Assembly: GCF_001722335.1 (NCBI RefSeq)
Contig: NZ_MIHA01000016.1
Location: forward strand, 62,001 to 126,000
Direction of reading: 5' to 3'
Length of the DNA: 64,000 nt
DNA from: Mycolicibacterium flavescens
Lineage (GTDB): Bacteria > Actinomycetota > Actinomycetes > Mycobacteriales > Mycobacteriaceae
A model generated the notes under the pieces. That model was not told the origin of the DNA, searched no databases, and saw nothing but the letters and a program-made list of their open reading frames with translations. Of the stretch, positions 9,810 through 19,046 are shown one piece after another. How positions within the stretch are numbered: position 1 is the first letter of the stretch; the number at the start of each line of letters is the position of its first letter. Both the position numbers and the translations under genes were made by a program.

Positions 9810-11058
9810 CTGCGTGTGCGCGGCTGCGCACCGCCTCCTCCAACAGGTCGGCCGCCGTCGCGACGCTCTGCGCGGGGTCGGTCAGCTGCGCCGACACCGC
9901 GCGCGCGTGCTCGGCACACTGGGGGCTCAGCACGGTGCGCAGACCGGCCGCCAGCGCGTCGCTGGTCAGCCGCGAGAACCGCAGGCAGTCCCCGATTCCG
10001 AGGCGCTGCACCTGTTTTCCCCAGAACGGCTGATCGGCACCCACCCAGATGACCAGGGTCGGCACCCCGGCCCGAACGCTGGCGGCGGTTGTGCCGGCAC
10101 CGCCGTGGTGCACGACCGCCCGGCAGCGGGGGAACACCGCCGCATGATTGACCGTACGCACCACCTTCACATGGTCGGCGCCGGTGAAGTCGACCCCGGA
10201 GAGGTCCCAGACGCCCGAGCTGATGAGCGCGCGTTCACCCAGGCGCGCGCAGACATCGATGATCATCTGAACGGCGGCGCCGGGGGATTCGACGGGCATG
10301 CTGCCGAACCCGAAGTAGATCGGCGGCGAGCCGGCGGCCAGCCACGAGGTCACCTCGTCGTCGTCGGCCGTCGCCAACCCCAGCGTCATCGACCCGATCA
10401 GCGGCCGGCGTCCGGCCCACTCTTCGGACAGACCCGGGAAGAACAGCGGGTCATAGGCCTGGATCTCCAGGGCGCCGCCCTCGACGATGCGCCGCACCGC
10501 ACGCACCCGGGCCTTGGGCAGGCCCAGCTCGCGGCGCTGAGCGTCTTCGGCCTCCTTGAGCGCACGCCAGTGCACCCATTCCGCCACGGCCCAGCCGGAG
10601 CGCACGAGCTTCGGCGGAAGCGGCACCGGCAGCACCTGGCTGTTGGCGCGGGCCGGGAAGTAGTGCAGGGCGGCCAGCGGGATGTCGTAGTGCTCGGCGA
10701 CGTTGGCCGCGACCTCCTGGTACGTCGTACCGGTCAGGATCAGGTCCGCACCCTCGGCCAGGCCGGTCAGCGTCGCGCTCATCTCGGCCCAGCCCTGGGT
10801 GATGTAGTCGCGCAACTCCCGCAGGATGGTCGCCGGGTTACGGATCTTCCAGTACTGGCGGAAGACGTTGGCGTCGAGCTGCTCCTGGGAATCGACCCCG
10901 TACGGCAAAGCGGACAGGCCCGCGGACTCGACGAACTCGATCAGGTTCGGGGGTGCGGCGAAGCTCACCCGGTGACCGCGGCGGACCAGTTCCAGGCCCA
11001 CGGCGGCACACGGTTCGACGTCGCCACGGGTTCCGTGGACGGCGATAGCAAATTTCAT
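9799..11058 (-). CDS. UGT-type (GT1/GT28-like) glycosyltransferase
   Basis: 419 residues with the two-domain GT-B fold. The N-terminus MKFAIAVHGTRGDVEPC is the acceptor-domain start typical of mycobacterial Gtf and macrolide-type glycosyltransferases. The C-terminal donor-site motif HHGGAGTT begins at His317, followed by the DQPFWG block. Relatives add rhamnose or related deoxysugars to glycopeptidolipids and phenolic glycolipids, so a hydrophobic glycolipid acceptor at the inner membrane is likely. The donor sugar is not predictable here. A 294-nt non-coding stretch (11059-11352) separates its start from the divergent mmpL. Confidence 0.88.
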   Translation of the reverse strand: MKFAIAVHGTRGDVEPCAAVGLELVRRGHRVSFAAPPNLIEFVESAGLSALPYGVDSQEQLDANVFRQYWKIRNPATILRELRDYITQGWAEMSATLTGLAEGADLILTGTTYQEVAANVAEHYDIPLAALHYFPARANSQVLPVPLPPKLVRSGWAVAEWVHWRALKEAEDAQRRELGLPKARVRAVRRIVEGGALEIQAYDPLFFPGLSEEWAGRRPLIGSMTLGLATADDDEVTSWLAAGSPPIYFGFGSMPVESPGAAVQMIIDVCARLGERALISSGVWDLSGVDFTGADHVKVVRTVNHAAVFPRCRAVVHHGGAGTTAASVRAGVPTLVIWVGADQPFWGKQVQRLGIGDCLRFSRLTSDALAAGLRTVLSPQCAEHARAVSAQLTDPAQSVATAADLLEEAVRSRAHAVTR

Positions 11059-11352
11059 CGAAGGCCTTGTCGTGATTTACGTGGGCAAATGTGCGCAACT
11101 GTTTCGCCAGCAAATATCGGCGTGGACGTCAGCGGGTGGTCGGGCCGCCGGGGGTGCGGTGCCGAAGGCGGCAATCGGCGCAGGCCATGATCAAAACCGG
11201 GGACGGGCACGGTCTGATTGAAGCACAGTCGGTGGTCAGGGCAAGCCGGTCGAAAGCACAGGTGAGCCGTCGTGCGCAACCGATGGTGCGGTTGCTGGCA
11301 GCAAACACCTGTGTGGTCTCACCGACCCGATTTCGCGTGTAGCCTATTTGGG

Positions 11353-14300
11353 ATGTTGCGGCGCGCCATACCCCGCGGTGCGTTTAGCGGGGCGGGACTC
11401 GAAAGCCTGGGACGGCTGATAGTTCGTCATCCCGTTTTGGTGATCGTGGGCTGGGTTCTCATCGCCGTGACGCTGTTCCTGTCGCTGCCGCCCCTGATGG
11501 AGGTGGCCGAGCGCAAACCCCCGGGTCTGCTACCCGATTCGTCCTCGGTGATGATTGCCGGCAACGAGATGGGCGAAGCCTTCGCCGAGGGTGCCGGATC
11601 AGGCAACTCCGGCAACGTCGGCGCGATCATCTTCGCCAACGAGAACGGCCTGACGCCCGAAGACGAGGCCACCTACCGCAAGGTGGTGGACCGGCTCCAC
11701 GCCATGCCCGAGCAGGTGCTGTCCACCCAGGACTTCGTCTCCATCCCTGAGCTCCGGCAGGTGATGACGAGCGAGGACAAGAAGGCCTGGCAGCTGCCGA
11801 TCAGCATGCAGGGCACGATGGGCACCGGTGAGGGCCAGCGCGCCTACAAGACCATCCTCAAGGAAGTCAACGCGGTCACCGAGGACTCGGACCTCGAGGT
11901 CAACGTCATCGGGCCCGCAGCCACCTTCGACGACCTCAACAAGATCGGGCACCGCGACCAGCTCGTCATCGAGATCGTCACCGTCGTCGCGGTGCTCTCG
12001 ATCTTGATCATGGTGTACCGCAACGTCGTTGCGATCATCCTGCCGATGCTGATGATCGGCGTCGGGCTCGTCGTGGCCCAGTCGGTGGTGGCAGGCCTGG
12101 GTGACCTGGAGGTGATCGGCCTCGGCCCGCAGACGTTGATGTTGATGACCGCGATGATGATGGGCGCGGGCACCGACTACGCGATCTTCTTCTTCACCCG
12201 CTACCACGAACTGATCCGCGAGGGACTCGAGTCCGACGACGCGGTCATCACCGCGCTCGGCACCATCGGCAAGGTGATCGCCGGTTCCGCGGGCACCACC
12301 GCGCTGGCCTTCTACGGCCTGGCGTTCACCAAGCTCGGCGCGTTCTCGACCGTCGGCCCGGCGCTCGGCGTCACCGTGCTGATCGGGTTCCTCGTCGCGG
12401 TCACCCTGCTGCCGGCGATGATCGTGCTCACCGGGCGTCGCGGCTGGGTCAAGCCCCGTAAGGACCTGACGAGCCGGTGGTGGCGTCGCTCCGGCATCCA
12501 CATCGTGCGCAGGCCGGTGTTCCACCTCGCCGTCAGCCTGGTGATTCTCATCGGTCTCGCCGCGTGCTTCACGATGATCAGGTTCAACTACGACGAACGT
12601 ACGAGCCTGCCCGCCGACGCCTCGAGCAACATCGGATACGCGGCGCTGGACAAGCATTTCCCGATCAGCAGCACGATCCAGCAGTTCCTGCTGGTGCAGG
12701 CGCCGGACCAGGATCTCCGCAGCCCCAAGGCGCTCGCTGACATGGAGGAGATGGCCAAGCGGGTGGCCGCGCTGCCCGACATCGACATGATCCGGGGCAT
12801 CACGAGGCCGACCGGTGAGGTGCTCGAACAGGCCAAGGCGACCTACCAGGCCGGTGAGGTCGGGTCCAAGCTCGGCGACGCGTCGCAGTTGATCGAGGAC
12901 AACGACGCCAACCTCAACCTGCTCAGCGGCGGCGCGGACAAACTCGCCGACACGCTCGATCAGCTGCGCGACGGGGTCGTCGACGGGATCGTCACGTTGC
13001 GTCCGCTGGCCAAGGTGCTGACCGACATGCAGGAGAAGTACGGCGGCACCACCACACTCGAGGAGATCGACAAGACCGCCACACTGGTGGCGAACATGAA
13101 ATCGCTCGGTGATGCGATGGGCGACAGCCTGATGCAGATGGCCGAGATGTACAGCTGGGCAGGCCCGATCGTGAAGTCGCTCAACTCGAGCCCGGTCTGC
13201 AACGTCGACCCGTCCTGCGTCGAGTCGCGGGCGTACCTGCAGCGGATCACCAAGATGAACGACGACGGCACCGCGCAGAAGGTCGCCAACCTCGGTCGCG
13301 TCCTGCAGGAGACCGAGGCCACCCAGACCCTCGACGAGACCGTGCGCGATCTGGGCACCAGCATGAAGGTCGCGGTCGAGGCGATCCGCGCCGCCGGCCT
13401 CGAGGACACGGGCAGCGTGCAGGCGCAACTCGCCGAGGCGCAGGAGGGCGCCAACCTGTTGGCCGATTCCAGTCGTCAGCTCGCCGAGGGCGTGCAACTG
13501 CTCGTCGACCAGACCCGCAACATGGGTGGCGGGCTCGACCAGGCGTCGGCCTTCCTGATGGCGATGCGCAGCGAAGCCAAGGACCCGCCGATGGCCGGGT
13601 TCTACGTGCCGCCGCAGATCCTCACCCAGGAGGAGTTCCAGAAAGCCGCCAAGCTGTTCATCTCGCCCGACGGGCACACGGCGCGCTACCTGGTGCAGAC
13701 GGGTCTGAACCCGTTCGGCACCGAGGCCATGGACCAGGTCGACGACATCATCAAGGCGGCCGAAAGCGCCAAGCCGAACACGTCTTTGGCGGATGCGAAG
13801 ATCTCGATGGTCGGGTTCTCGGCGGTCCAGAACGACATCCGCAACTACTACAACGGCGATGTCCGGTTCATCATCATCGTCACGCTGCTCGTGGTGCTGC
13901 TGATCCTCGTCGTGCTGCTGAAGTCGCTGGTCGCCCCGATCTACCTGGTGGGGTCGGTGATCCTGTCCTACGTGTCGGCGCTGGGCATCGGGGTGGTGTT
14001 CTTCCAGTTCATCCTCGGTCAGGGCATCCACTGGAGTGTGCCGGGGATGACGTTCCTGGTGCTGGTCGCGGTGGGCGCGGACTACAACCTGCTGCTGATC
14101 GCCCGAATACGCGACGAGGCCGCGCGGGGGATCCGCACCGCGGTCATCCGCACGGTCACCGCGACAGGCAGCGTGATCACCTCCGCCGGACTGATTTTCG
14201 CGGCGTCGATGTTCGGCCTGACGTTCTCGAGCCTGCAGGCGGTCGTGCAGATCGGCTTCGTCATCGGTATCGGTCTGCTGCTCGATACGTTCCTGGTGCG

Positions 14301-14574
14301 CACGATCACTGTGCCGGCATTGGCGGTGCTGATCGGCGACCGCAACTGGTGGCCCTCCAAACCCACGTTCGACGCCAAACCGTTGGTCACTCCTTTCCGC
14401 GGGGTCGACCGCAGCGGGGACAGCGACGAGATCACCGAGCCGATCCCGAATTCTTCGCTCGCCGAGGCGGATTCAGACGACTTCGACGACGACGAGCCCG
14501 ACCGCACCGACGAACTGGTCTCGGTCGGCGGCGGCGACACCCGCACGGGCGACGGCTGGGTGCCCCCGCAGTAG
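11353..14574 (+). CDS. MmpL-family RND transporter
   Basis: 1073 residues with the MmpL layout: an N-terminal membrane helix, a periplasmic loop beginning near MEVAERKPPG, a block of helices, a second long periplasmic segment rich in coiled-coil-like sequence, and a second helix block. Proton-relay Asp-Tyr pairs are visible in both halves: Asp275-Tyr276 (GAGTDYAIFF) and Asp910-Tyr911 (GADYNLLLIAR). The C-terminal tail is acidic and cytoplasmic. I placed the start at the internal ATG because the longer frame adds an unlikely Cys/Trp-rich leader. Position beside PKS, PapA and glycosyltransferases indicates export of the locus lipid. No MmpS partner is seen. Confidence 0.93.
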   Translation: MLRRAIPRGAFSGAGLESLGRLIVRHPVLVIVGWVLIAVTLFLSLPPLMEVAERKPPGLLPDSSSVMIAGNEMGEAFAEGAGSGNSGNVGAIIFANENGLTPEDEATYRKVVDRLHAMPEQVLSTQDFVSIPELRQVMTSEDKKAWQLPISMQGTMGTGEGQRAYKTILKEVNAVTEDSDLEVNVIGPAATFDDLNKIGHRDQLVIEIVTVVAVLSILIMVYRNVVAIILPMLMIGVGLVVAQSVVAGLGDLEVIGLGPQTLMLMTAMMMGAGTDYAIFFFTRYHELIREGLESDDAVITALGTIGKVIAGSAGTTALAFYGLAFTKLGAFSTVGPALGVTVLIGFLVAVTLLPAMIVLTGRRGWVKPRKDLTSRWWRRSGIHIVRRPVFHLAVSLVILIGLAACFTMIRFNYDERTSLPADASSNIGYAALDKHFPISSTIQQFLLVQAPDQDLRSPKALADMEEMAKRVAALPDIDMIRGITRPTGEVLEQAKATYQAGEVGSKLGDASQLIEDNDANLNLLSGGADKLADTLDQLRDGVVDGIVTLRPLAKVLTDMQEKYGGTTTLEEIDKTATLVANMKSLGDAMGDSLMQMAEMYSWAGPIVKSLNSSPVCNVDPSCVESRAYLQRITKMNDDGTAQKVANLGRVLQETEATQTLDETVRDLGTSMKVAVEAIRAAGLEDTGSVQAQLAEAQEGANLLADSSRQLAEGVQLLVDQTRNMGGGLDQASAFLMAMRSEAKDPPMAGFYVPPQILTQEEFQKAAKLFISPDGHTARYLVQTGLNPFGTEAMDQVDDIIKAAESAKPNTSLADAKISMVGFSAVQNDIRNYYNGDVRFIIIVTLLVVLLILVVLLKSLVAPIYLVGSVILSYVSALGIGVVFFQFILGQGIHWSVPGMTFLVLVAVGADYNLLLIARIRDEAARGIRTAVIRTVTATGSVITSAGLIFAASMFGLTFSSLQAVVQIGFVIGIGLLLDTFLVRTITVPALAVLIGDRNWWPSKPTFDAKPLVTPFRGVDRSGDSDEITEPIPNSSLAEADSDDFDDDEPDRTDELVSVGGGDTRTGDGWVPPQ

Positions 14575-14597
14575 GCGTCAGGAGCGGAACACTCGCG

Positions 14598-15713
14598 CTA
14601 TACGCGCGGCATCATCTCTGAGTTGCTTCGCATCGCGTCGCCTATCAGACTTCCCCAGTCTTTCACGATGTTTCGCGAGGCAGCCCGGCGGCGGCTCGCG
14701 GCATCAGTGAACACACGCTGCGACAGAGGTGTGGCTTCGAGTGACAGGATCGCAGATGCGAAAGCCTCCGGGTGCGGCTCCGCGACCTTGCCGGGCACGA
14801 ATTCCGGGATCACCTTCGCCATTACACTGCGGTCCGCGGCGACGACGGGTTTGCCGAAGCTGGCCGCTTCGTACAACACCAGGCCGTAGGTCTCACCCAG
14901 AGATGGGTGTACGACGATTTGTGCCTGCGAATAGAATTCGGCAGGGTTTTCGACGTAGCCGCGAAAATTCACTCGTTCAGTTATCCCCAGATCGTTCGCC
15001 AAGCGCTCTAGAGCCCTTCGCTCCGGGCCGTCTCCGACAACATCCAGCGAATATTGTTCTGGTAGGAGCGCGAGCGTGCGCAATGCGAGCCCCTGATTCT
15101 TGGTCCTGGTCAAAGAGCCGACGGTCACGAGTCGCCCGCTGCAGATTTCTTCGGCGAAGTGTGAATCGAACTCTCGAACGATATTCGGTATTACCTCAAT
15201 TCTGTCCTGGAAGCCAGCTTCCCGCATATCGTGCCGCACCGATTCGCTGACGGTAACAGTGGCAAATGCGCGGTGATAATAGCGCCGAGCCGCGGCCTCC
15301 ATCACCGCGAGACGCTTACATGACGCGACTTTGCCCTTGTCAAAAGAATGTTCTGCGATCAGGGTGTGGGCTAGTAATTTCTTCGGTAGTGCCATCAGCA
15401 TCGGGATCGCAGTCCAAACGCCGCAAAGTATTATTACGTCGCCATTGGGGTCATTGCGGTGGCTGAAGGCTCGGGTGAGTGTGACAGCTCGTTTCCAGTC
15501 AGGTATCCGCCCACCCCATGACTCGACCGTCACATGATCAATAGGAACATCGGCGCCGTCGTCTGCCAGGAGGACGATCCGCACCTCATAATCTCTGGCC
15601 AGCGCCTTCGCCAGCGACAGAGTTGCCGACTCCATGCCCAGCAGCGGAGACAACGAGAGAATCACGAGCGTGACGCGAGTGCGCCGGCCGGAGATCGGTT
15701 CTTCGAATTTCAT
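14598..15713 (-). CDS. GT4-family glycosyltransferase
   Basis: 371 residues, GT-B fold. Features seen are the acceptor-side start RVTLVILSLSPLLGMESAT, a donor-domain start VTVGSLTRTKNQG, and the GT4 EX7E signature within SLGETYGLVLYEA. The ATG at 15713 is preceded by a strong GGGGGT site, so I prefer it over the upstream TTG. The gene is clearly less GC-rich than the PKS/MmpL genes and uses more A/T third positions, suggesting separate acquisition. It converges on mmpL with 23 nt between stops. Likely a sugar-adding step for the oligosaccharide head group. Confidence 0.87.
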   Translation of the reverse strand: MKFEEPISGRRTRVTLVILSLSPLLGMESATLSLAKALARDYEVRIVLLADDGADVPIDHVTVESWGGRIPDWKRAVTLTRAFSHRNDPNGDVIILCGVWTAIPMLMALPKKLLAHTLIAEHSFDKGKVASCKRLAVMEAAARRYYHRAFATVTVSESVRHDMREAGFQDRIEVIPNIVREFDSHFAEEICSGRLVTVGSLTRTKNQGLALRTLALLPEQYSLDVVGDGPERRALERLANDLGITERVNFRGYVENPAEFYSQAQIVVHPSLGETYGLVLYEAASFGKPVVAADRSVMAKVIPEFVPGKVAEPHPEAFASAILSLEATPLSQRVFTDAASRRRAASRNIVKDWGSLIGDAMRSNSEMMPRV

Positions 15714-15876
15714 GTAGCTACCCCCGACCCCCAATGTAGAACACGCTTCCCGCCGATGCGAGCCAGCCTATATTGCGTAGCCGGTCGTGGCTGACGACTA
15801 CGGAATACCACCGAAATGAACCGCGGAGTTTGCACGTCGCCTCTGCGCCGGGCGCTTCAAAAAACGTAGACAGGAG

Positions 15877-16626
15877 TTGGTTGCACCTCCGCGTGCGATA
15901 TATCTGCACGCGGGTAAGGTGTGCGCAATACTCGAAGGGGGTTGCAAAATTCAGAAAATCCTGGCCGGCAGGCAGCGATTCAAGCAAGTGGTCCGTCGTG
16001 CTGAAACTGTGGTAGCAAGACTCGGTTTTACCACCTCAGCCGACTACTGGGAGAAGCGATACCGTCGCGGCGGCACCTCAGGCGCCGGGTCGTACAACCG
16101 GCTTGCCGAATTCAAAGCCGAGGTGCTCAACGATTTCGTACGGGTAAACCGAGTACGCACGGTGATCGAGTTCGGTTCGGGTGACGGTGCCCAAGTGCAA
16201 TTGGCCGAGTTTCCGGACTATGTCGGGGTCGATGTCTCGCAAACTGCGATCTCGGCGTGCCGACGCCGGTTCGCCGGTGATTCTTCGAAACGGTTCGTAC
16301 ACACCGGCGATATTTCTACACAAGACCGAGGCGAGTTGGCGCTGTCATTGGACGTGATCTACCACCTGGTCGAGGACGAGGTATTCGATTCCTATATGTG
16401 CCAGCTATTCGATGCCGCAGACAGATACGTGATCGTCTACTCGAGCAACGACACGCGCGACTGGCCCGACCCTCACGTCAAACATCGCCGATTCACTGAC
16501 TGGGTCGATCAGAACCGTCCGGATTTCACTGTGACCGAACGGATTCCGAACCGCTACCCGTATTCGAGCGACGACCCGGACAACACCAGCTTCGCTGACT
16601 TCTACGTCTTCACCCGGCGGAACTGA
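15877..16626 (+). CDS. Class I SAM-dependent methyltransferase, probably sugar-modifying
   Basis: Up to 249 residues. Motif I is VIEFGSGDG (near residues 97-104), followed by YVGVDVSQTAI, and the C-terminal half contains YHLVEDEVFDSYM. The rest is not specific to a family I can name. Because it lies between two glycosyltransferases, a sugar O-methyltransferase is a reasonable guess. The start is uncertain: the TTG at 15877 directly abuts an AGGAG and has no spacing, and in-frame GTG codons downstream lack a clear site. Recognisable methyltransferase sequence begins near residue 57 (DYWEKRYRRGG). Low-GC segment. Confidence 0.7.
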   Translation: MVAPPRAIYLHAGKVCAILEGGCKIQKILAGRQRFKQVVRRAETVVARLGFTTSADYWEKRYRRGGTSGAGSYNRLAEFKAEVLNDFVRVNRVRTVIEFGSGDGAQVQLAEFPDYVGVDVSQTAISACRRRFAGDSSKRFVHTGDISTQDRGELALSLDVIYHLVEDEVFDSYMCQLFDAADRYVIVYSSNDTRDWPDPHVKHRRFTDWVDQNRPDFTVTERIPNRYPYSSDDPDNTSFADFYVFTRRN

Positions 16627-16649
16627 GCCGCTCGCCCTGTGCTGCGGAG

Positions 16650-17504
16650 CTATCTGCCGCTGACCAGGAATCCGTAGCCGTGCTTGCCGATCATGTAGCG
16701 GATCGACTCGTACTGCTGGCGACGGCGCTTCTTTCCTCGGACGTCGATGTAGTGGTGCACCACCTCGATGCTCGGATCGAAATACCGCTTGACGCCCGCT
16801 TTCTCCAACCGGATCGCCAGATCCTGGGCGCCGTGGTTCCGCATTTTGGGGTCGTACCCGCCGATCGCCTTGAACACACGCGAGAAGATCAGCATGTTGC
16901 CCTCGTGGAGCCAGTACGCCTCGGCCGGCCGAGGCGGCTCCAGGACGTTGGGCCACTTGTTCGCCGCAGGGGTCCCCAGCAGCTTCACGGCGCGCGCCAG
17001 TGCTGGCCGCTCCTTCACCCGGTCGACCAGCGGAGGCACAAGTGTGACAATGGTTTTCAGCGAGAACACGGGTCCGTAGTTGTACGGTTCCTGGCTGCCG
17101 TCGACGCGGCTGACCAAGCCGCCGATCGCACCTACGCCGCGGTCGGCGTAGCGGGCCGCGACCTCTCGCGCCACGGCGGCGGCTTCGGGCGTGGGGAGAT
17201 CCATGTCTGCGTCGATGAAGTGAATCAACTCGTCATCGCCGACGTGGTCGATGATCTGGTTGCGGTTGGCGGTGCAACCTTGGTTCTGAGGCGCACGCAC
17301 CAATCTGACTGCACCGTTGAACGAGTTGACTACATCGACGCTGTCATCGGTGGATCCGTCGTCGAGCACATAGATGCGGTCATAGCCACGTTCGATGACC
17401 TGAGGTAGCAGCAGACGCAGATGGTGGCCCATGTTGTAGTTAGGGATCGCCGCGACCACCGGCATGTGCTTGGTCACGGTTGTCTTGGAAATTATGGACG
17501 TCAT
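16650..17504 (-). CDS. GT2-family glycosyltransferase
   Basis: 284 residues, GT-A fold. It opens with VVAAIPNYNMG, has DDGSTDD at 48-54 (nucleotide binding) and the metal-binding DAD at 98-100 (HFIDADMD). The later block GGYDPKMRNHGAQDLAIRLEKAG is the typical acceptor-side ED-type motif. The ATG at 17504 has an AGGAG 9 nt upstream and lies 4 nt after the stop of the permease gene, so it is the last gene of the minus-strand udg-ABC operon. Probably transfers a sugar to the glycolipid head group in the cytoplasm before export. Confidence 0.88.
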   Translation of the reverse strand: MTSIISKTTVTKHMPVVAAIPNYNMGHHLRLLLPQVIERGYDRIYVLDDGSTDDSVDVVNSFNGAVRLVRAPQNQGCTANRNQIIDHVGDDELIHFIDADMDLPTPEAAAVAREVAARYADRGVGAIGGLVSRVDGSQEPYNYGPVFSLKTIVTLVPPLVDRVKERPALARAVKLLGTPAANKWPNVLEPPRPAEAYWLHEGNMLIFSRVFKAIGGYDPKMRNHGAQDLAIRLEKAGVKRYFDPSIEVVHHYIDVRGKKRRRQQYESIRYMIGKHGYGFLVSGR

Positions 17505-17508
17505 GCCA

Positions 17509-18306
17509 TCAGACTCCTGTCTCCGCCGCAATGCGGTAATTGCGGACAGCTAGTGGACCGAACACGACTGCGAAAACGGCCACCCATCCGAGTGTCCCGA
17601 GCAAGGGCCACACGACACTCCCGCCTTCCGAGAGTGCGCGCATCAATTCGATGGGTGGCGACATTGGTTGGAACTGGATGACGGGCCGAAGCCATGACGG
17701 GAACATCTCCATGGGAGCGACACCGGAGCTACTGAACACCAATCCGATTGATGCCGAACCGAGGTATGTGTACATGGCGCTGCCGTCGGGGCCGACGGCC
17801 AACGCGAGCGTCGTTACGACCATTGCGAAGGTCATCACCATGACGACGGGGACAAGCAGGTACGGAAGTACCAGGAGCCAACTTCCGTGGAATCTCAACC
17901 CCATGGCGACGCCGAGTACGGTAATGAGCGCGGTGCTCACCACCGTCCGCGCACCCTCGGCGAGTAGTCGTCCGATGAGAGCGCTGGCTCGGTGCACGGG
18001 GAACGTCCAGAGCCTGCTCAACAAGCCGCAACGCCTCTCGCCGGGAATGGAGAACCCGGCCCCGAGAGCCCCGAACATGCCGCCTGCGAGCGCGCACAGC
18101 GGAACCAAACCGTTGAGATTGTCGGTGCCGGCCAGTCGCATCAGCGATTCGCTGACCAGGATGTGATAGATGACCAGCAGGAGCGTCGGGTAGACGACAC
18201 TCTGGATCGGTAGCAGCGGCTCATTGCGCCACCGGACAAAATGGCGACGTGCAAACAGCATGCTCTCAACCGCGAGGGTGTTCAGCGAAGATGTCTTGAC
18301 GGTCAT
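17509..18306 (-). CDS. ABC-2-type transporter permease, Drr-like (second)
   Basis: 265 residues with about six hydrophobic segments and the ABC-2 features FSIPGERRCGLLSRLWTFPVHR (cytoplasmic coupling helix region) and VFSSSGVAPMEMFPSWLRP, typical of DrrB/DrrC. The ATG at 18306 overlaps the stop of the first permease by 4 nt (ATGA). With the gene upstream it forms a heterodimeric membrane part served by the ATPase at 19043. Together they resemble the DrrABC exporter of mycobacterial dimycocerosates. The presumed cargo is the locus glycolipid or a precursor; not provable from sequence. Confidence 0.87.
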   Translation of the reverse strand: MTVKTSSLNTLAVESMLFARRHFVRWRNEPLLPIQSVVYPTLLLVIYHILVSESLMRLAGTDNLNGLVPLCALAGGMFGALGAGFSIPGERRCGLLSRLWTFPVHRASALIGRLLAEGARTVVSTALITVLGVAMGLRFHGSWLLVLPYLLVPVVMVMTFAMVVTTLALAVGPDGSAMYTYLGSASIGLVFSSSGVAPMEMFPSWLRPVIQFQPMSPPIELMRALSEGGSVVWPLLGTLGWVAVFAVVFGPLAVRNYRIAAETGV

Positions 18307-19046
18307 CCGGTCCGCCTTTGCATCCGCACCGCGATCGCACCGAACACGACCAGCATGCCCAGACACCATGCCAGGGTGGCAAACAAGTTCCCAGACGTCA
18401 CTTCGCCGCCGGCGAACCCGCGCAGCGTCTCGGTGACCTGTGAGATGGGCTGGTACTGGACAAACGGTTCGATCCAGTCCGGAAACGATTCCACGGGGGC
18501 CACTCCCGTCGACAGGAGAACCAGCAGCAGTTGTGGCACCAGGAGTAGTTGGCTCGCTGCGTCGAGTCTCCAGCCGATCGAGCCGGTCGCATCGGCACCC
18601 AGTGATAGCGCAAGGGTCAGCAGCAGAGCGACGACAACGAACGCAACGCCGTACCCGAAGCCGCCCGACATCCGGAACCCGAAAAGATAGGCGACGGCGA
18701 CAGCCGCGACCAGCGCGAGTAGCCCCCGCATCAGGCAGTAGAGCATGCGTGCGGTCAGCGGCACAGCGGCTGATATCGGCAGCGTGCGTAGCCGAACGCC
18801 GAAATCAGCTCGTTGATCCTTGGCCGCACGTTCAGCGGTTGTCATCGCGCCGAGCAACATCGCCTGCACCACAACGGCGGGCAAGACGTACTGGGCGTAG
18901 CTGACTCCGCCCGTATCAATGACGTTCTGGAGCACGAGTGTGAACCCGATGAAGGTGGCGACGGGCGCGAGCACCGCGAAGAGGATGTCCCGGTCGCGGA
19001 TCGTGCTCACGATGACCCGCTCGGTTAGCGCGACAAGCGCCGTCAT
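18303..19046 (-). CDS. ABC-2-type transporter permease, Drr-like (first)
   Basis: 247 residues, six predicted membrane segments. DQRADFGVRLRTLPISAAVPL is the usual cytoplasmic loop of DrrB/DrrC proteins, and STGVAPVESFPDWIEPFVQYQPISQ is the conserved C-terminal extracellular motif. Overlaps the ATPase gene by ATGA (19043-19046) and the second permease by ATGA (18303-18306), so the three exporter genes are translationally coupled and likely made in fixed ratio. Confidence 0.88.
   Translation of the reverse strand: MTALVALTERVIVSTIRDRDILFAVLAPVATFIGFTLVLQNVIDTGGVSYAQYVLPAVVVQAMLLGAMTTAERAAKDQRADFGVRLRTLPISAAVPLTARMLYCLMRGLLALVAAVAVAYLFGFRMSGGFGYGVAFVVVALLLTLALSLGADATGSIGWRLDAASQLLLVPQLLLVLLSTGVAPVESFPDWIEPFVQYQPISQVTETLRGFAGGEVTSGNLFATLAWCLGMLVVFGAIAVRMQRRTG

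Noticed and set aside
9814..11190. Long plus-strand frame opposite the UGT glycosyltransferase
   Set aside because: Composition (Gly/Arg/His/Gln-rich) is that of an antisense shadow of a high-GC gene; no domain is recognisable.
11599..14031. 810-codon minus-strand frame inside mmpL
   Set aside because: Antisense shadow: rich in His/Asp/Arg/Gln, no membrane segments or motifs, and it lies entirely within a clear MmpL gene.
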